Shown here: positions 6,708-8,189 of the stretch, one piece after another | Layout: every line of letters begins with the position of its first letter | How positions within the stretch are numbered: position 1 is the stretch's first letter | Origin: an uncultured Eubacteriales bacterium | GTDB lineage: Bacteria > Bacillota_A > Clostridia > Lachnospirales > Lachnospiraceae | NCBI GenBank assembly: GCA_900321365.1 | Contig: ONVT01000072.1 | Span: 1 to 8,189, forward strand | Length of the DNA: 8,189 nucleotides | Direction of reading: 5' to 3' | Notes under the pieces: generated by a model | Databases searched by the model: none | Seen by the model: the letters and a program-made list of their open reading frames with translations, nothing else | Told to the model about the DNA's origin: nothing | Made by a program: the position numbers and the translations under genes

Positions 6708-6779
6708 CATGTTTTTCCAATAGATCGCGTGAAACCTTCAACAGCAAAATCCTTCGCAGCGATCTATTGGAAAAACATG
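6708..6779. repeat. Palindrome 2 upstream of the recombinase (perfect 21-bp arms, 30-nt spacer)
   Basis: Arms 6708-6728 (CATGTTTTTCCAATAGATCGC spans it) and 6759-6779 are perfect inverted copies around a 30-nt spacer (6729-6758). It begins at the base after palindrome 1 ends. The arm core AATAGATCGC and T5 run resemble palindrome 1, so both seem to descend from one unit. A degenerate further arm (6780-6795) can pair with 6762-6777 at 12 of 16 positions. Confidence 0.85.
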
Positions 6780-6805
6780 TGTTTTCTGTATAGATGGATA
6801 TTGGT

Positions 6806-6834
6806 ATTATAGGTCCTCTCCCGTATTTTGTCCA
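6806..6834 (-). promoter_or_regulatory. Sigma-A-type promoter reading toward the recombinase gene
   Basis: On the minus strand, TGGACA (6834-6829, 5 of 6 to TTGACA) is followed after exactly 17 bp by a perfect TATAAT (6811-6806). Predicted initiation is near 6799. It lies 64 bp past the end of the pseudouridine synthase gene and is the best promoter match seen in the window. It implies that the recombinase is transcribed apart from the lspA operon. Confidence 0.75.
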
Positions 6835-6844
6835 GTAATTGAAC

Positions 6845-6871
6845 GTATTTCCCACGTTTTACCGGAAATAC
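6845..6871. repeat. Short inverted repeat after the pseudouridine synthase gene
   Basis: GTATTTCC (6845-6852) is inverted as GGAAATAC (6864-6871) around 11 nt, 27 bp in all. It is 28 bp downstream of the pseudouridine synthase stop and just upstream of the recombinase promoter. It could be a weak terminator without a T-tract or a protein-binding site. The size is near that of a dif site, but the sequence does not resemble dif. Confidence 0.35.
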
Positions 6872-6898
6872 TTTCCTGAAACACTTTCCAAATAAAAC

Positions 6899-7846
6899 CT
6901 ACTGTTTCCGTATCAATTCCAGCAGCTTTTCAAAGTACTCCGGCAAAGGCGCCGTAAACTCCATGTATTGTTTTTCTGAAGGATGCACGAATCCAAGTAC
7001 CATTGCATGAAGCGTCTGTCCCTCCAGATGAAACGGACATTTCTTCGGACCGTAGATCTCATCCCCGAGAACCGGATGGCCGATGTGGGACATGTGAACC
7101 CGGATCTGATGGGTCCTTCCCGTCTCCAGGACACATTCCACATACGTAAAGGAAGAAAACCGCTCCAGAACCCGCACATGCGTCACGGCCCTCCGGGATG
7201 TGCCCTGCCCCTCCCTCAGAACCGCCATCTTTTTGCGGTCCTTCGGGTGCCTTCCGATGGGCGCGTCGATGGTCACCTCATCCTTCTGAATCCTTCCATG
7301 TACAATCGCACGGTAGGATCTTGTAATGCTGTGCTCTTTGAACTGCGCTGCGAGCGATATGTGCGCCATGTCATTTTTCGCGGCCACCAGAGATCCGGTT
7401 GTGTCGCGGTCAATCCGGTGGACGATGCCGGGGCGGAGCAAACCGTTGATACCGGACAAATCCTGACAATGCGCCATAAGCGCATTAACCAGGGTTCCGG
7501 AGGAATGCCCCGGGGCCGGATGGACGACCATACCTTTCGGTTTGTTGACGACAATCAGATCCGGATCCTCATACAGGATATCCAGAGGGATCGCCTCCGG
7601 GAGAATCTGAGCGCTCTCTGCCTCCGGTATCTCAGCGTGCAGCATCTGTCCGGCTTTTGCCTTTTTACCGGCCTTTGTGACTGTGGCACCGTCCAGTCTG
7701 ACATGACCCTCTTCGATCCGGTTCTGCCAGAAGGATCTGGAATACTGCCCGAAAAGCTCTCCCAGAATACTGTCCAGCCTTGCGCCGTCCATATTCTCCG
7801 GGATCCTCTCACACAGAATCCCATCCTCAACCCATAGATCCGGCAT
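6899..7846 (-). CDS. RluA/RluD-family pseudouridine synthase (YlyB-like)
   Basis: Converts specific uridines of RNA, in this family usually 23S rRNA, to pseudouridine in the cytoplasm. 315 residues, normal length. An S4 RNA-binding domain (~20-72, ARLDSILGELF onward) precedes the synthase domain (~85-300). The catalytic motif HRIDRDTTG is at 143-151 with Asp146 as nucleophile; NKPKGMVVHP (101-110) and RTHQIRVHM (244-252) are further family motifs. It follows lspA by 5 nt, the order found in Bacillus (lspA-ylyB), so YlyB orthology is likely; the exact target uridine cannot be told. The ATG at 7846 is chosen because GAGGAG sits 11 nt upstream; a TTG at 7855 would leave only 2 nt. Confidence 0.93.
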   Translation of the reverse strand: MPDLWVEDGILCERIPENMDGARLDSILGELFGQYSRSFWQNRIEEGHVRLDGATVTKAGKKAKAGQMLHAEIPEAESAQILPEAIPLDILYEDPDLIVVNKPKGMVVHPAPGHSSGTLVNALMAHCQDLSGINGLLRPGIVHRIDRDTTGSLVAAKNDMAHISLAAQFKEHSITRSYRAIVHGRIQKDEVTIDAPIGRHPKDRKKMAVLREGQGTSRRAVTHVRVLERFSSFTYVECVLETGRTHQIRVHMSHIGHPVLGDEIYGPKKCPFHLEGQTLHAMVLGFVHPSEKQYMEFTAPLPEYFEKLLELIRKQ

Positions 7847-7851
7847 TTTTT

Positions 7852-8187
7852 TCAATTCTCCTCTTTATAGAAAAAAATGACGAGCACAACAAGCGCAACC
7901 GTGCTCAGGGACACATAGACATCCGCAAGGTTAAAGATCGGAAAATGAATCAGTGAAAAATAGATAAAATCGATGACATATCCGTGTGATATACGGTCAA
8001 TCAGATTACCGGCCGCTCCGGCCGCGAGGAAAGCCAGGCAGACACGTGACGCGGCATGGCGTCCGGCTGCAGCGAGGCGGTACAGAATCACTCCGCATAT
8101 GATGATGCAGGCAAAGGCAAAGACGATAAAAACCCACTGGCGGTTCTGGAGGATGCCAAATGCTGCTCCACGGTTTTCCAGGTACCG
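7852..8187 (-). CDS. lspA: Lipoprotein signal peptidase (signal peptidase II), C-terminal part; 5' end outside window
   Basis: Membrane aspartyl protease that removes the signal peptide of diacylated prolipoproteins. The frame runs open to the window edge (8187 is the first whole codon), giving 111 residues; full LspA is about 150-165, so roughly 40-55 are missing. The visible part starts with YLENRGAAFGIL, the conserved NxGAAFG region, and continues with a hydrophobic segment (17-36). GNLIDRISHGYVIDF carries the first catalytic Asp (visible residue 64), FPIFNLADVY the second (residue 89), and a final TM segment precedes the short tail YKEEN. A GTG at 8091 is inside the conserved protein and is not the start. 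It is the first visible gene of an operon with the pseudouridine synthase. Confidence 0.94.
   Translation of the reverse strand, partial: RYLENRGAAFGILQNRQWVFIVFAFACIIICGVILYRLAAAGRHAASRVCLAFLAAGAAGNLIDRISHGYVIDFIYFSLIHFPIFNLADVYVSLSTVALVVLVIFFYKEEN
7858..7863 (-). promoter_or_regulatory. Shine-Dalgarno site inside the end of lspA, deciding the synthase start
   Basis: GAGGAG on the minus strand overlaps the last Glu codons of lspA and lies 11 nt before the ATG at 7846. The lspA stop (7854-7852) falls between site and start, so translational coupling is likely. Confidence 0.65.
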
Positions 8188-8189
8188 CA

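Larger units (their letters stand above)
6555..6799 (-). promoter_or_regulatory. Long structured 5' leader of the recombinase gene
   Basis: From the start site predicted by the 6806-6834 promoter (~6799) to the ATG is about 245 nt of non-coding sequence. Read 5' to 3' on the minus strand it holds a partial arm (6795-6780), palindrome 2, palindrome 1, a GC-rich stretch with three GCGAGC-type motifs (6599-6622), and TTGCCTGG (minus strand, 6597-6590), which can pair with CCAGGCAA (minus strand, 6655-6648) inside palindrome 1's proximal arm. Mutually exclusive pairings are therefore possible. No known riboswitch class was recognised, and the arms are not followed by T-tracts in the terminator sense. 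Confidence 0.45.

Noticed and set aside
6555..6710. N-terminal extension of the recombinase by 52 residues
   Set aside because: No ribosome site, non-conserved-looking residues, and the extension is translated palindrome.
6628..6779. Rho-independent terminators or a CRISPR array
   Set aside because: The T-runs are in the 5' arms rather than after the stems, and repeats are inverted pairs, not regularly spaced direct repeats with unique spacers.
6983..7837. Long plus-strand open frame of 284 codons
   Set aside because: It is the antisense shadow of the pseudouridine synthase, whose domain motifs are unambiguous.
7847..7855. TTG start for the pseudouridine synthase
   Set aside because: Only 2 nt from the Shine-Dalgarno site; the ATG three codons later has workable spacing.

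Overview
The window looks like a chromosomal segment of a moderate-GC Gram-positive anaerobe of the Bacillota, most likely Clostridia and plausibly Lachnospiraceae-like. This rests on strong AGGAGG-type Shine-Dalgarno sites, an lspA-pseudouridine synthase pair arranged as in Bacillota, an EcsAB-like ABC exporter pair, a secreted RsiV-like (DUF4163/DUF3298) protein, and Xer-like recombinase sequence. The taxon is inferred from protein style; no search was run.

Layout, left to right. (1) 1-963 (+): 3' part of a large secreted or surface protein, with a Thr/Pro/Ser/Glu-rich repeat linker and an unrecognised C-terminal domain, closed by a strong UUCG-loop terminator (995-1026). (2) 1062-1138: two and a bit 34-bp direct repeats leading into the ribosome site of the next gene. 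(3) 1153-3466 (+): overlapping ATPase and 12-TM permease genes of an ABC-2-type exporter. (4) 3467-3824: gene-free, holding a 65-bp near-perfect palindrome between perfect 8-bp direct repeats, an IS66-like MITE signature. (5) 3825-5351 (+): secreted DUF4163/DUF3298 protein, followed by a remnant that re-encodes its last residues in another frame. (6) 5425-5462: perfect 16-bp bidirectional terminator between convergent units. (7) 5472-8187 (-): lspA (partial at the right edge), an RluA-family pseudouridine synthase, then, after a 344-bp gap, a tyrosine recombinase.

The gap upstream of the recombinase is the most interesting part. It holds a near-consensus sigma-A promoter (TGGACA-17-TATAAT) reading toward the recombinase. 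Between promoter and start codon lie two abutting long palindromes built from the same arm sequence, each with a 30-nt spacer. Further partial arms can form alternative pairings. This could be a structured mRNA leader, a binding or recombination site array for the recombinase, or both.

The left half is a set of independent envelope-related units (surface protein, exporter, secreted lysozyme-inhibitor-like protein). The right half is housekeeping: lipoprotein signal peptidase and rRNA modification in one operon, then a separately promoted recombinase. No complete insertion sequence, CRISPR array, tRNA or rRNA was seen.
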